Source: Tubulanus polymorphus (taxonomy: Eukaryota; Nemertea; Palaeonemertea; Tubulaniformes; Tubulanidae). Taken from it: DNA of 60,000 nucleotides. Under the pieces are notes generated by a model. It was not told where the DNA came from, did no database searches, and saw only the letters and a list, made by a program, of their open reading frames with translations. The position numbers and the translations under genes were made by a program. Location: the NCBI RefSeq assembly GCF_964204645.1, contig NC_134030.1:16437110-16497109 (forward strand). Direction: 5' to 3'. The first letter of the stretch is position 1. Every line of letters begins with the position of its first letter. Positions 32,880 through 43,925 of the stretch are shown piece by piece.

Positions 32880-34220
32880 ATGCTTAAACAGGCTGTTGCG
32901 CTCACTTTTCGTCCATCCGTCCATCTGTAGACGGAATCCAATTATTTTGGGAAGTTTTAAAGATGCTTCATTGTGATGTCTTGATTTTTGGTTTACACAT
33001 GTATCTACCCTAGACGCATCTTCAGCCCAAAAACTGGTCCAGTCAAAATAAAGATGGCTGACTGGCAGCCATTGTTTGCCAAAATCAGTACTTTTTACGC
33101 ATTTTTAGGATCCTAATAGAATGGTTCTGAGTAACTTTGTGTTGGCTCTTGGTAGCACAAATTGTAACCAATGGATATACACACCTGATATTTTGTCATT
33201 AGGAGGGAAATAGGTATTGGTATTGATATGGCAAGTTTCATCCATCATCCCTAAGCTGTTTGGAAATGCTGGCTTCACTTGAAAATCCCTCCAGAAGGGC
33301 TTTCCCAGTGACATCATTATCAAGAACTGTTCTACCATGTATTTGTGACTCGTAGGGAAAACCCATTACAATGTATATCATCAAAGTTGAACATGCTAAG
33401 ATGATTTCATCTTTATCAGCTGTTTATACGTCATTGCAAATCCAGGAACAAATTAAATTTTTTTGCTCGAAACTAAATTGTACTCAGTTGATCCTACTGG
33501 ACCCACGGTCCTTTATTGAAGTTTCCGAGGGAAATTTTTAAGACGTTTTGATTAACTAATTTGAACTTTTGCTTATATTTGTATCCCCCAAGGGGCTCAT
33601 CAGCAAAAAAAACATTGGGTCTATGTGAACATTTCTGTGGCCAAAAAGTATTTCAAGGAAAATATCAACAGGTTTTAACTTATAATCTTGATTGATATTT
33701 GATTCTTATTAGCACTGTCATAAGATATATCTCAAATGGAATTGCAATCACCCAATTCTTTGTTCTTGTCACCAGGGAAAGGTAAATATTGAATAATACA
33801 CAATTGTCTATTTCTATAGGTACCTACGCACATTGTGTAACCACAATCAATTGCAAAGTTATGGCTCATGACACGTTCTATGTTGTCAGTTTCGAGTGGT
33901 TTTTGTATATTTCCACCAGGGGGCGTTGGATAATGGATTAGCTTAGTATTCCCACATTATATTGATACATAGTATATTTTGTAACCACAATCAATTGCAA
34001 AGTTGTAGCCCAAAACATTTTCTGTAATTGTGGTGAGTTTTAAGGTCATTGGTTATTCTATAAGATCACCGGGGGTGTTGAATAGTAGAATAACGTAGTA
34101 TCTCTTTATCATATTGGTACCTAGGCATATTTTGTTACCATAATCAATTTCAAAATTGTAGTCCACGACAAGTTCTATGATTGTGGTGAGTTTCAAGGTC
34201 ATTGGGTTTTCCATATGATT
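32880..34220 (+). mobile_element. Mobile-satellite-like repeat, copy 1
   Basis: It begins with GTTGCGCTCACTTTTCGTCC and GTAGACGGAATCCAATTATT. It then has a spacer, then about three imperfect tandem units of 145-150 bp (33780-34215). Each unit contains AACCACAATCAATTGCAAAG, a GTGGTGAGTTT box and a CCAGGGGG-like box. The reverse complement of the whole arrangement is at 41090-42300. Confidence 0.7.
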
Positions 34221-34252
34221 AATCCTGATTGCTCGTTTAGTAGAAGCCAGTA

Positions 34253-37200
34253 CTAAACGGATTGACAAAGAGCAGAAATGGCAAGAGGATATCTCCCCAA
34301 TTCTCCTTTCGCCCCTATATTCAAGGCATATTTACCAACGCTTAGGATAAATTTACAAAATCTAGTATGTAGCTTTTTGGGCAAAAAGTTTTCGTACAGT
34401 TTTTCAAGCTTGTGGGGGCTATCGTTCCCTTTTAGATTTATATGGAACACTGCCCAAAGTTCAGATGCATATAAAAGAATAGGTTTTACACACATATCAA
34501 ATAATTTTAACATCGATGGAAGATTGCTATTAAACGAGTAAATCTTTTTATCATAAACATAACTTTTTGAGCTTTCTGACACAGCACATTATTACCATAG
34601 GTGAATGAACCAGAACAGGTAAGATGGAACCCAAGATACTTATGCTAGTTAAGGGACAATCGATAATTCCGAATGACCAAGGTGAAAATTTAACCTTTTG
34701 AGTACTTTACCACTCTTATTAAAGATCATAATTTTGTAGACAAAAACCCACAATAAAAAGAAAAACTATCTGGTAGCTTAACATTTCAACTCAATTCTAT
34801 GAGCCACTTTCAAAAACTGATTTAATGATTCAAAAACAGCCACTTGTCTATGGAAACCATCATAATTTTAGTTTTTGAGATATTGACCTTCATCTTCCAT
34901 TTCACACAAAATTTTTGGTTTACCTTTGTCAGCAGTATGAGGTTGGCATTGAGCCAATTCATGTAAAATCGCGGTACGTTTTTTTATGTGAGCATTTTTT
35001 GCATTGGTTTTCGGGTTAAACGACGTATAATCGATGCGATTGAAGACATGACGAACCTCCGTCGATGACATGGTCAACTCTGTTTAAATTCGACGAAAAA
35101 CTGTTTTTGGCGGGAAAATTCTTAGCTCTTGCGTATAAAATTGCAATGACCTCGATTGGGGGGCGTCGTCTCTACGAGCGAATGTGATTGGCTGTTTTTG
35201 GGATACACGGGGAATTCCGGCCCTACTAAAATAATTATGGGGAAGCCATTTATGGCGAACGTTTCATTGGACTAAGTGCGAATTTTAAATGCTCATTGCT
35301 GGTGAGAATATAATTATTTCACATATCGCCATAGGTATTGTTTCGTTTTAATACCCATTGATTGAGATTGAAGTGAAGCGAGCGTTCACTACACAAGGCC
35401 TCCACGTGCGCGGGACGGGAGTGCTAAACATTAGACTGTTGCACACACAAACACACGCTCATACAGACTACTATATGGAGATGCTGTAACGCTGCTTGGC
35501 GCGTGCACGTTTTGTATGATAACAGACTGAATAATCGTCATAGAAGATGAGCGCTGTGTTTTCTGTTTGATAGAAGTTGTAAGAAATTGTAATTTCTTGT
35601 GACCTGAAAATACTAAGCAGCAAACTATAGGTATAGGTCGAGGTCTGAATATTGTAGCGGTAAATTCCAGGATTCAAAAGGATCTAATACTACGCCCCGG
35701 TGTTTTAGCTTCCGCGGCCATACATTGGCAGGCGCCGATCCAGGGCCATACAGTGACTACAGCACAGTGAAAAAGGGCACCAACTGAAAAGGGCCAGTAT
35801 TAATGCCCAGCGAGCGAGTTTGAGTTTGAGTGCAATCGTATCATGCCACTAAATGTGTCTTCACATTCAATTCGCTTTTAGCCTTTTTTAGATATTTGGT
35901 CAAAATTTGCCATTTCTGGATTAAATTTATAGAGCGACAATAATTTATTTTTTAGAATAGTGCCCTTTTGAGTAAAAAATGCCTTAGATTGCCTTTTATG
36001 ATTTTGGGCAATTTATTTCATCCACATTTCGCTTTAGGCCTTGTACAGAAAGGCAATTATTTTTTATGACGCACAAATTGTGTGCCCTTTTATTTACTTT
36101 TTTCCCGAAACATAAATTTTTCAAGGGCATTTGAAAACTGCGACTACCGCACGTGCTGCATGTGCGATAGTCTGGATCCGCACCTGATTGGAAGAGGTTT
36201 CGTTTCCAAGACTCAATATTCAGCCACCCTCTGATATGTGACATCATATGAATTTTATTTGAATATTTTTTCATATTGTGAAATTATTTTTTTTAAATAT
36301 AAAATAGTTTCCAATGCCGCGTCTATCTGTACCCTACGAAATTTTGGACGTAGACCATAAACAAATGTTTATCTTTGGTCTTATTTGACTACAAAATAAT
36401 TCTTTAAGAAAGATAAAATACAATATAAACTTCTAGAACTTTGAAGTCACGAATTAAAAAGATTTTTTCAAGCAATGTCCTTACTCCAAACAACCTCTAG
36501 CTTTCAAGGTAAACCACACTTTGCCCATGGGCAATTTATTCAAGATTATGGAGACATTCTTGAAGACCCGAATCGGATTCAGAAATCAGAATTAGGTAGT
36601 CAGCGTACATTAATACATTCATATAATTATTGCCAACCCTCAACGGATCACATTTCTCAGTGGAAATGTAATAAGGCAGGTGGTTAATAAAAAGGTTAAA
36701 AAGAATGGGCCTAAGGACACAGCCTTGCTGAAGCCCTACATGAGAGGAAATGGGCTCATCCTCATTGTTAATGCACGAGAAATTCAAATTTTGAGGCCAT
36801 CTGTTTCATACCGGGATGACAATTATCCTATAAGATGAGTCACCCAGTCATCAGGGGAGATATTACTAGCCTTATCTTAAAAGATACTGTCCTCATCGGG
36901 AATTTATCAATTATATCCCAAAAAGCTTTCGGATTGCTTTTTTCTAGGTTTGCTAACATCATATTTCTGTAATCGTTATTCGCTCTCCTAATAATTTTTT
37001 TGTAATCTTTTTTCAACTCTTGATAAAGGGTAATTAGCCCTTTGTTAAGGGGCTTCGTCATTAGGTTAGATTTGCATTTAAACAATCTTCATTGAACCAA
37101 GGTTTGTGGTTCTCTTTCTTATAGCGCTACCCTTTCGAGGGAAAAAAATTGTTCTTGCCTGAACTTTTTACATTCGATTTAAAAGAAGTTAACACTTTAG

Positions 37201-37445
37201 TTAAGCCATTTGTTAACCGGTCGACACCCTTGACATCCTGATCATAATCGTCGTTAAGTAAATCAATACATTACATTTACAGCACTAGGCAAATTTATAC
37301 ATTGGTTAAATTTGTTAAAGTCTTCCTTGCGCCACTTTGGAAAAGACACCTTTTCCTTACCCATAGAAAAATGAGGGCGTATTTTAGGTTTAGGAAAAGG
37401 TAGACTCAGGTTTGCCACGACCAAGCAGTGGTCGGAAAAAATTGT
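34253..37445 (-). pseudogene. Non-LTR retrotransposon pol, 5' truncated and interrupted
   Basis: The sequence starts abruptly at the end of the endonuclease domain (FSDHCLVVANL near 37430). It then has a linker (LEKSNPKAFWDIIDKF, about 36930), an RT core (GLQQGCVLRPILFNLFI and MYADYLILISESDS, 36780-36540) and, after an interruption, a C-terminal part (IMIFNKSGK near 34730, then VKPILLYASELW and ANIGAKGELGRYPL-type sequence to 34253). YADY replaces the catalytic YADD, and the RT segment before GLQQG is missing. The 1.7-kb gap (34770-36475) contains a MITE. Truncation inside the endonuclease is typical of target-primed insertion. The CR1/L2-like clade is a guess. Dead copy. Confidence 0.75.
35729..36186. 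mobile_element. Nonautonomous DNA element with CAGGYGCSGATCC ends
   Basis: Left end CAGGCGCCGATCC and right end GGATCCGCACCTG form a 13-bp inverted repeat with one or two mismatches. ATTGG flanks both sides (35724-35728 and 36187-36191), a 5-bp duplication. Arms show wider similarity (GTAGTC, CAGCACGTG/CAGCACAGTG). No ORF. It sits inside the split non-LTR copy. Confidence 0.65.
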
Positions 37446-38012
37446 TTAACCTTAAACCTTAAAGTGGTTGACCTTACCTTATAGGTTAACACTAGATATC
37501 AACTTAATATTCGTTTGTAGGAAAACAACTACAACGAGCACCCTTCTTGTATATACTAAAGTTGATCTTCCCAAATGGAATCAGTTTATTAGCGGTAGAC
37601 CTTTGCATCGTTTTATAGATGACCTTGAACGGGTACATCCTGCGTATGTCATCCAGCTCGAGATTAAAGAATTCGTCATGACCGGCAACGATACTACTAC
37701 TACTGCCATTACAAACTGGGCTGGCCATCTTGGATGCAGATTTGATACAGAGATTGATTGGACCAAAATGATAATAACGCACGGGACGGAGACCTTAATC
37801 ACTCGGATGAATATAGACTGACTAAACTGCTAAACTTAATATACCTTGTGAAGTCTTTATATAGACTAAGCTTATTGGATTCAGCTGATTAATGGCATCT
37901 TACGAAGAGAAATTTTAGAGAGCGCGCGCTTCATGAAGCACCATCTAGTGACAGTGATTCAATTATAATACTAACAATTCTTGAACAATGCGGTAACACA
38001 ATGTGGACACAG
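37446..38012. other. Unassigned stretch
   Basis: Frames on both strands near 37470-37820 show no family motif. A GAGCGCGCGCTTCATGAAGC segment lies near 37920. Probably 5' flank of the integrase-core gene. Confidence 0.3.
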
Positions 38013-38056
38013 CAGCTATATGGGCGACAATTCCCTTCAAAAAGACACTGTTTTGT
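38013..38056 (+). promoter_or_regulatory. 43-bp element shared with 47425-47470
   Basis: GGGCGACAATTCCCTTCAAA and its surroundings recur almost perfectly at 47425-47470 on the other strand. In both places it lies upstream of a gene and points toward it (integrase-core here, the HECT gene there). It could be a promoter element or a repeat remnant. Confidence 0.4.
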
Positions 38057-38673
38057 ACGTTAAAGACATTTTCGCGCCACGAAGTCATTTCTGCGCCGCG
38101 AAGTCATGCGCCGAAATGTCAGTAGATGGCGCCACGTACATCTAAATTACGTCATCCTGGGAAACCCGGAAATAATTTCCAAAACGATGGATTTGGAAGT
38201 TGAACAGACCAGAATTTACTTCAAAGCAAGAATTAATAGAATTGTGACCGAACTGAGTAATTTAGCTTACGTCGATTGGGATAGCATTATGTACCGCGTC
38301 GATACGTTGACAAGAAATCTGATAAATTTTCCCGAATTTGAGGATTCAGGGGTTAACGTTGCTCGAGCATTAGAAATCGCACATCACTTGAATTTATCAG
38401 ACTCGACACAAACAGAAGATGCCACATTTCCCACGAATGATATTCAACCCGCTAGGTCCCTTGCTATTGGCATGCATGGACGTCCAAAATATGGCATCAC
38501 GAAAGAGCAGTTGCTTTTCTATTTAGGTATGTTGGCTGCCCCTCTCTGCTCTACCTCTATTATAGGCCTAATTCTTAACATTTTCATCGCCTCAGCAGAC
38601 ATTCTCCCTTGGCAGGCATTCAACAGACATTCAACCTGATGGCATCAAGACTAATTATTAGCCATGGTACGAA

Positions 38674-38876
38674 ACCCTGCCACACTAGACCGAGTGCGCA
38701 GATACCGGTACGGTACACATGCAGTGATGTCTAGCAAATCAGAAATCCCGTTTTATTTTAGCCCGGGTTTTCCCATTTATAGTTCTTCCATTAAATTTGC
38801 CTCAGCGAGCACAAATTTCCGTGCGGCAAAGCTGTGCATACCTGCGCCCCGGTCTAGTGTGGCAGGGGTTCATGCC
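38674..38876. mobile_element. Small MITE in intron 1 of the integrase-core gene
   Basis: CCCTGCCACACTAGACCG at the left end is repeated inverted at the right (CGGTCTAGTGTGGCAGGG). Inner sequence (TGCGCAGATACC / inverted GGTATGCGC-like) continues the symmetry. Confidence 0.6.
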
Positions 38877-39060
38877 GTGGCTGAGTGTAGCGATGCCATC
38901 AGGTTCGAATCCCTGCCGAGGGAGGATGCGCCTCGGAGTTTTAGGCTGCCGATGAATTTCACTCTTGATCTTGATGTTTACCGGTACTGCGTCTGTGACC
39001 ACGTTGACGTGTATTGGAGACGGAGGGGGTATTGTTGTCTAATCCGTTAACTTTGAGGTT
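38864..39060 (+). repeat. tRNA-like SINE in intron 1 of the integrase-core gene
   Basis: A box-like GTGGCTGAGTGTAGCGATGC and B box GGTTCGAATCCC occur at about 38875-38915, followed by a body without coding capacity. It is not a functional tRNA: the spacing is short and the acceptor stem is not clear. Confidence 0.55.
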
Positions 39061-40627
39061 GTGGTAGGCCTATTACTTGCTTTAATTGCGCCGTGTACTG
39101 TGTTCTTCACTTAGAATCTTTGATTAATTCTTTCAAATAACCAATTCACGATCCCAGAAATTGCTGATATTTTGTGTGTCAGTAAGAGTACAATTGAAAG
39201 AAGACTTTCTGAATTTGGGCTTTCTGTGAGAAACACATATTCACAAATTCCTGAACAAGATCTAAATGTTAAAGTTGCTACAATATTGCTGGAATTTCCA
39301 AACTATGGTAAGTAAACATAGAGTAGGGAATATTCGCTTTCTGGTGATGGAACTGGTGTAGTACCATGGATTACATTGCAAATTACTAGAAATTTATCAC
39401 TGAACTGTGTGATATTGATTAATTCACATTCATCCTTTAGGGTTAAAAAGTGTTGTTGGACAGTTACTGGCAGAGGGACATCGGGTGCAGAGAGATTACG
39501 TCAGACGGGCCATGTGGTATCCAATGCCGAATTAGACGTCGTGTGTATTGTGTCACAGGACCCCTATTCTTTTGGCATGTCGATGGCAATCACAAGCTTA
39601 TTAGGTAGGTAAAGCATTGAAGCCTATATGATTCAATCACAATATTGAGAATACTAAAACAATAAGAAGTTGTCAATCCATTATATTGTATTAAAGATTG
39701 AATATGAAGACCTATCTTTACCAACGTGAAGGGCTAATTTGTTGCATGACCCATACTCCTATTTTTGAAGGGGTTCCTATCATTAAGGCTGTGAAATGAT
39801 ATCTGCGTGTAAATTATCATCATCGGTGATTCAAGCGACATGTTGTACATGTTACTATGATGATTATATGTAAAGATTTAATATTTCAGGTGGAGGTTGG
39901 TTGTGCATGGAGGAATAGATGGATACAGTCGAATGATTGTCTATTTGAAATGTAGTACTAACAATAGGGCTGAAACTGTGCTAAGACTTTTTGAAAGTGC
40001 TGTTCATATGTGGGGACTGCCCTCGAGAGTACGTGCAGACTATGGATCAGAAAATATGGGAATTGCTGCAAATATGAATGATCATCCATTAAGAGGTCGC
40101 GAACGTGGATCTTTTATTGCTGGACGCTCCATCCACAATACTCGTATCGAAAGATTGTGGAGAGACGTATTTGAAGGTGTGCTTTCAATGTTTTACAATC
40201 TTTTTCATCACATGAAACTAATCGGAATATTATCACCTGACAATGAGGTGCATATTTTCAGTCTACATTATATATTCCTGCCGCGGATCAATAATCTATT
40301 AGATAAATTTAGTAACATGTGGAATCATCATAAAATGAGAACTGTAGGAAACAAATCACCAATACAGCAGTTTATTACTGGTCGGAAGTACACAGATGAT
40401 ACTGATGACAATATCAATGACTTAGTTATGATAGTTATGGATTTGATTATGATGGGCCGATTAATCCTGAAACCACGGATGATACTGGTCTGTTGATTTC
40501 AGAAAATATTGTGTCACTGCGATTTTGATATGCTTAGTTTAGAAACAACAATAAATCCAGCTGACTACCTCAATATCAATGATCCATGGGACTACAGTGC
40601 TTATCTCCAAACTGTTGATTTTGTCTA

Positions 40628-41089
40628 AATCAAAACTCAGAAAATGAAGAATCAGAGTAATAGTAATGTATGAGAAAATTTATTTTGTGATTTAAAATGT
40701 GACACAAGAGCATCCTGGTAAATAATTGTGGAGTCAAAAATTCAAATCCAATGTACATGTACTGCTAAAAAATAAACTCTTAATTAAGAAAAAAATACCT
40801 TGTACTATCTTACATTATAAATGGACGCTTATTATATCATGGGGACAGGGTTCCACCTGTACAAATCTAAACGTCAATCTAATTTTATCCATTTAAAACC
40901 CAAGCACACAGCATCATATAAACACAAAGTGAACTAACAATTAGAACATGATCACTGAAACAGGATTTTGTTTCACCTGTTACATGTTTTCTGCGCTAGG
41001 TTTTAGATGAAATAGTACCAAGAATTATGGAACTGACATTTCAACTGATAGACAGAGGACTTCTGCCAGGTTAAATTTCTGATGCCCCC
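40628..41089. other. 3' flank of the integrase-core gene
   Basis: AATAAA occurs at 40772 on the plus strand and could serve polyadenylation. Nothing else stands out. Confidence 0.35.
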
Positions 41090-42300
41090 TATAATGCAAT
41101 AGCCCGCTTCACCCCAAGTGTTAAAAATAAGATTTAAACTAGGGTTACTTTTGTATTCTGATCACTACAAACCATCAGCTGCAGTTTTTCCATTCTAATA
41201 ACTAGGGGTCCAGGGACACCATGCCCACTTAGAAAGCGGTTTCAAATGCTCAATAATCTAACAATTTCAATATTCAACGCCTCCTGGTTACCATATACAA
41301 AATCCAATGACCTTAAAAAACTCACCACAGTCATAGAACATGTCATGAGCTACAATTTTGCAATTCATTGTGGTAACAAAATATGCCTAGGAACCAATAT
41401 AATATGGAAATACTAAGTTATTCCACTATTCAACGTCCCCTGGTTGCCATATACAAAATCAGATGACCTTGAAACTCACCACTCTCATAGAACATGTCAT
41501 AAGCTACAACTTTGCAATTGATTGTGGTTACAAAATATGCATAGTTACCAATATAAATAGACAAATTGTATATTATTCAATATTTAACTCCCCCTGGTGG
41601 CAAGAACAAAGAATTGGGTGATTCCAAGTGAGGTGATGTATCCTATGACAGTGCTAATAATAATCAAGTATCAAGACTATAAGTTAAAACCTGTAGATAT
41701 TTTCCTTAAAAAACCTTTTTCCACCTACGAATGAGGACTGATGATACTAAGATGGCTGCCAATTGCATAATAATCGGATGATCGAAAATACCTGTATGAT
41801 TTATTAAAGATCCCTATCCATAGAATACCCACCATAAATTTCAAAATTGAAAAACCAATAGGAAGCTACAGGTCTCTGAATTCAGGCCAAAATTGACCTT
41901 TTTGGGCACAAAAAAGGTTACAGGACGGCCATCTTGAGGCCTATCGGCCCAATTTCTCTTATGCTGATGGACCCTTAGGGGATATAAATATATGTGAATG
42001 ATCAAGACAATTGATGGAAGCGTCTTCAAAATTTCCCTTGAAAACTTCAAAATGTGTAAAAAGTGCTGATTTCAGCGAACAATAATGGCCACCAGTCGGC
42101 CATCTTGATTCTGATCAGGCCAGTTTTTGGGCTGAAGATGTATCTAGGGTAGATACATGTATAAACCAAATATCAAGACAATCAATTGAAGCGTCTTCAA
42201 AACTTCCCAAAATAACTGGATTCCGTCTACGGACGGACGACGGATGAAAAGTGAACGCAATAGCCCGCTGGGACTAAAGTCCCAAGTGGGCTAAAAACTT
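41090..42300 (-). mobile_element. Mobile-satellite-like repeat, copy 2 (inverted)
   Basis: This is the reverse complement of 32880-34220. It has tandem units at 41270-41600 (TTTGCAATTGATTGTGGTTA and CCCCCTGGTGGCAAG boxes), a middle spacer, then GGATTCCGTCTACGGACGGA and AAAGTGAACGCAATAGCCCG. A terminal hairpin GGGACTAAAGTCCC lies near 42268. GCAATAGCCCGC also occurs at the left end (41097). Confidence 0.7.
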
Positions 42301-42310
42301 CCAAAAAATA

Positions 42311-42592
42311 ACTGGATTCCGTCTACGGACAATGATGGCTGATTCGGGACATATCAATATTTCTTTTTCATCCTCCACATGAACGCGCAAAAACAAATCG
42401 TTGCGCACAAAAACAAACTTTTAACGCGCAAAAACGAAATAATTTGTTTTTGCACGTTAAGTTTGTTTTTGCGCGCTAGGATTTGTTTTTGTGGGGTAAG
42501 ATTTGTTTTTGCGCGTTCTCGTGGAGGATGAAAAAAGAATATTGATATGTCCCGAATCAGCCACCATAGTCCGTAGACGGACAGACGATGGA
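42311..42592. mobile_element. Foldback element related by its ends to 3676-4654
   Basis: Arms TGGCTGATTCGGGACATATC (42334) and the inverse ending near 42567 are nearly perfect. The symmetry extends outward through CCGTCTACGGAC. The centre is a run of CGCGCAAAAACAAA-type units in both orientations. It sits in a second copy of the terminal sequence of the adjacent repeat. Confidence 0.7.
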
Positions 42593-42959
42593 CGAAAAGT
42601 GAACGCACTAAAGTCCCAAGTGGGCTAAAAACTGCCTTGTGTGTCTCTAGCTTAATTAACCTGCTGTAAACAAATTCTGTGAAACTCCAGATCTGGATCT
42701 GCCCCAGGGATCAATTTTTTTTAGACTGGTACTTAATTTAACACTTAAAAGCCCAGACCACTCTAGAAAGCTTATCAAAGGTGAGTGTGTGATGGCACAT
42801 TTCCCACCACCTGCCTTTAATAAGTTCCCAGAGTGGGTACTTTTAGGAGTCAACAACCAGTATGGTGGGCGGGACGCAGAATTTAAATTTAAGAATTTAA
42901 ATAAAAGAGGCCCAATTCCCGGCCACCTTCATACTGGGTGTTGTCTCGAAAAAGTGGTT

Positions 42960-43055
42960 TGGGTCTTAAAGGGTTAAATCAAGGGACTAACTCAATTTAA
43001 TATAATATTTAGGTTAACCCCTAGGTTAAGTCATAGCAGTCTATAAAACCGGCCG
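42960..43055. repeat. Short MITE, copy 1 (GGTTAA...CAGTCTATAAAAC family)
   Basis: AGGTTAACCCCTAGGTTAAG is followed by CAGTCTATAAAACCGGCC. Related copies lie at 43815-43925 and 45318-45415. Confidence 0.5.
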
Positions 43056-43150
43056 GAATAATGACATACATAATACTGCGTAAATTGTACTGTAATACTT
43101 TGTAAATTGATTGTCAGTTTGATTATTGCACCTGAGGTGGAATAAAATTA

Positions 43151-43335
43151 CGGTGGAAACTCGTTACAATGAAATCCATGGGGCAAGAAACTTTGTTATA
43201 TCAGATCAATTGGAACCTCTTGGTGACTAAACAGAACGTGCTATAAACATAATAATTTTCGGTAGCAAAAATAATTTTGGTTCATTCTAAAGGATATTTC
43301 ATTTTAAGAAATTTCATTGTAATGAGATTTCACAG
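43151..43335. mobile_element. pogo/Tigger-like MITE, 185 bp
   Basis: The ends CGGTGGAAACTCGTTACAAT and the inverse of ATTGTAATGAGATTTCACAG form imperfect TIRs. TA flanks both sides (43149-43150 and 43336-43337). CAGTGGAACCTCG-type ends are usual for pogo/Tigger derivatives. Confidence 0.65.
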
Positions 43336-43814
43336 TAATTTCTATAGAACAACTGTTTAATAGTGAACTTTACTTGAAGTAATTGCTTGTAAAACAGATG
43401 TCTAATTTTTGAAAAATTTCCTCTTGCGTTCCAACTAAGTTTAATGGCTAATTCAAAATATTTGCACAAGTACTACTTGTTGGAAGAGTACTATCAGTGA
43501 ATCTTATTTTCGGCTGAGTGGTAAAGCCTAACACAGGCTCCAACTCGGAACCAGTGGTAAACATTAAGATATCTTCAAGGCGAACTGTTTGTTCTCCAAT
43601 AGAAGGTCTACCAGCTGCGAAAGAAAAATTGTAGTCATTATCCTCATTACGGTCAAAATGATTAACGATTTACGAATGTACAATCATGATAAATTTGAAA
43701 AATAATTATATATTTCTTCAAAAATTTTGATTCATAACATTGCAGCAATAATAAAATAATATATTTCATTCAATATCATGGGTTAATCTACCAGGGTATG
43801 ACGAATAGTGTGTA

Positions 43815-43925
43815 GGGCCTGGTTTTATAGACTGGTATTAACCCAGAAGCTAATTGAAAATGAATTGAGTTAGCCCCGGGTTAAGGTTAATACCAGTCTA
43901 TAGAACTGGCCCCTGCAGAACATCA
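43815..43925. repeat. Short MITE, copy 2, inside HECT gene intron
   Basis: TTTTATAGACTGGTATTAAC and the inverted GTTAATACCAGTCTATAGAA form the arms, separated by about 45 bp. Confidence 0.65.

Larger units (their letters stand above)
38187..40627 (+). pseudogene. Spliced integrase-core (DDE) protein gene, frameshifted
   Basis: Exon 1 (38187-38526) begins MDLEVEQTRIYFKARI. Exon 2 (about 39130-39308) is a helix-turn-helix, IADILCVSKSTIERRL. Exon 3 (39441-39604) has LLAEGHRVQRDYVR, then, after a frame change near 39510, WHVDGNHKLIR. Exon 4 (39890-40627) has WRLVVHGGIDGYSRMIVYL, RADYGSENMG and NTRIERLWRDVF. Introns have GTATGT, GTAAGT and GTAGGT donors. The acid residues of WHVD, RADYG and RIERLW give the DDE triad. 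The family is widespread in invertebrates and fish as intron-bearing genes of transposon origin; molecular role unknown. Two more shifts near 40430 and 40525 precede the final PWDYSAYLQTVDFV and stop at 40627, so this copy is probably dead. Confidence 0.8.

Noticed and set aside
33780-34215. Regular repeats resembling a CRISPR-like array
   Set aside because: Units are about 147 bp, diverged, without unique spacers, in animal DNA. It is a tandem satellite inside a mobile element.
37468-37821. Overlapping ORFs on both strands near 37.5 kb
   Set aside because: No motif on either strand, and splice sites are unclear. Left as unassigned flank.
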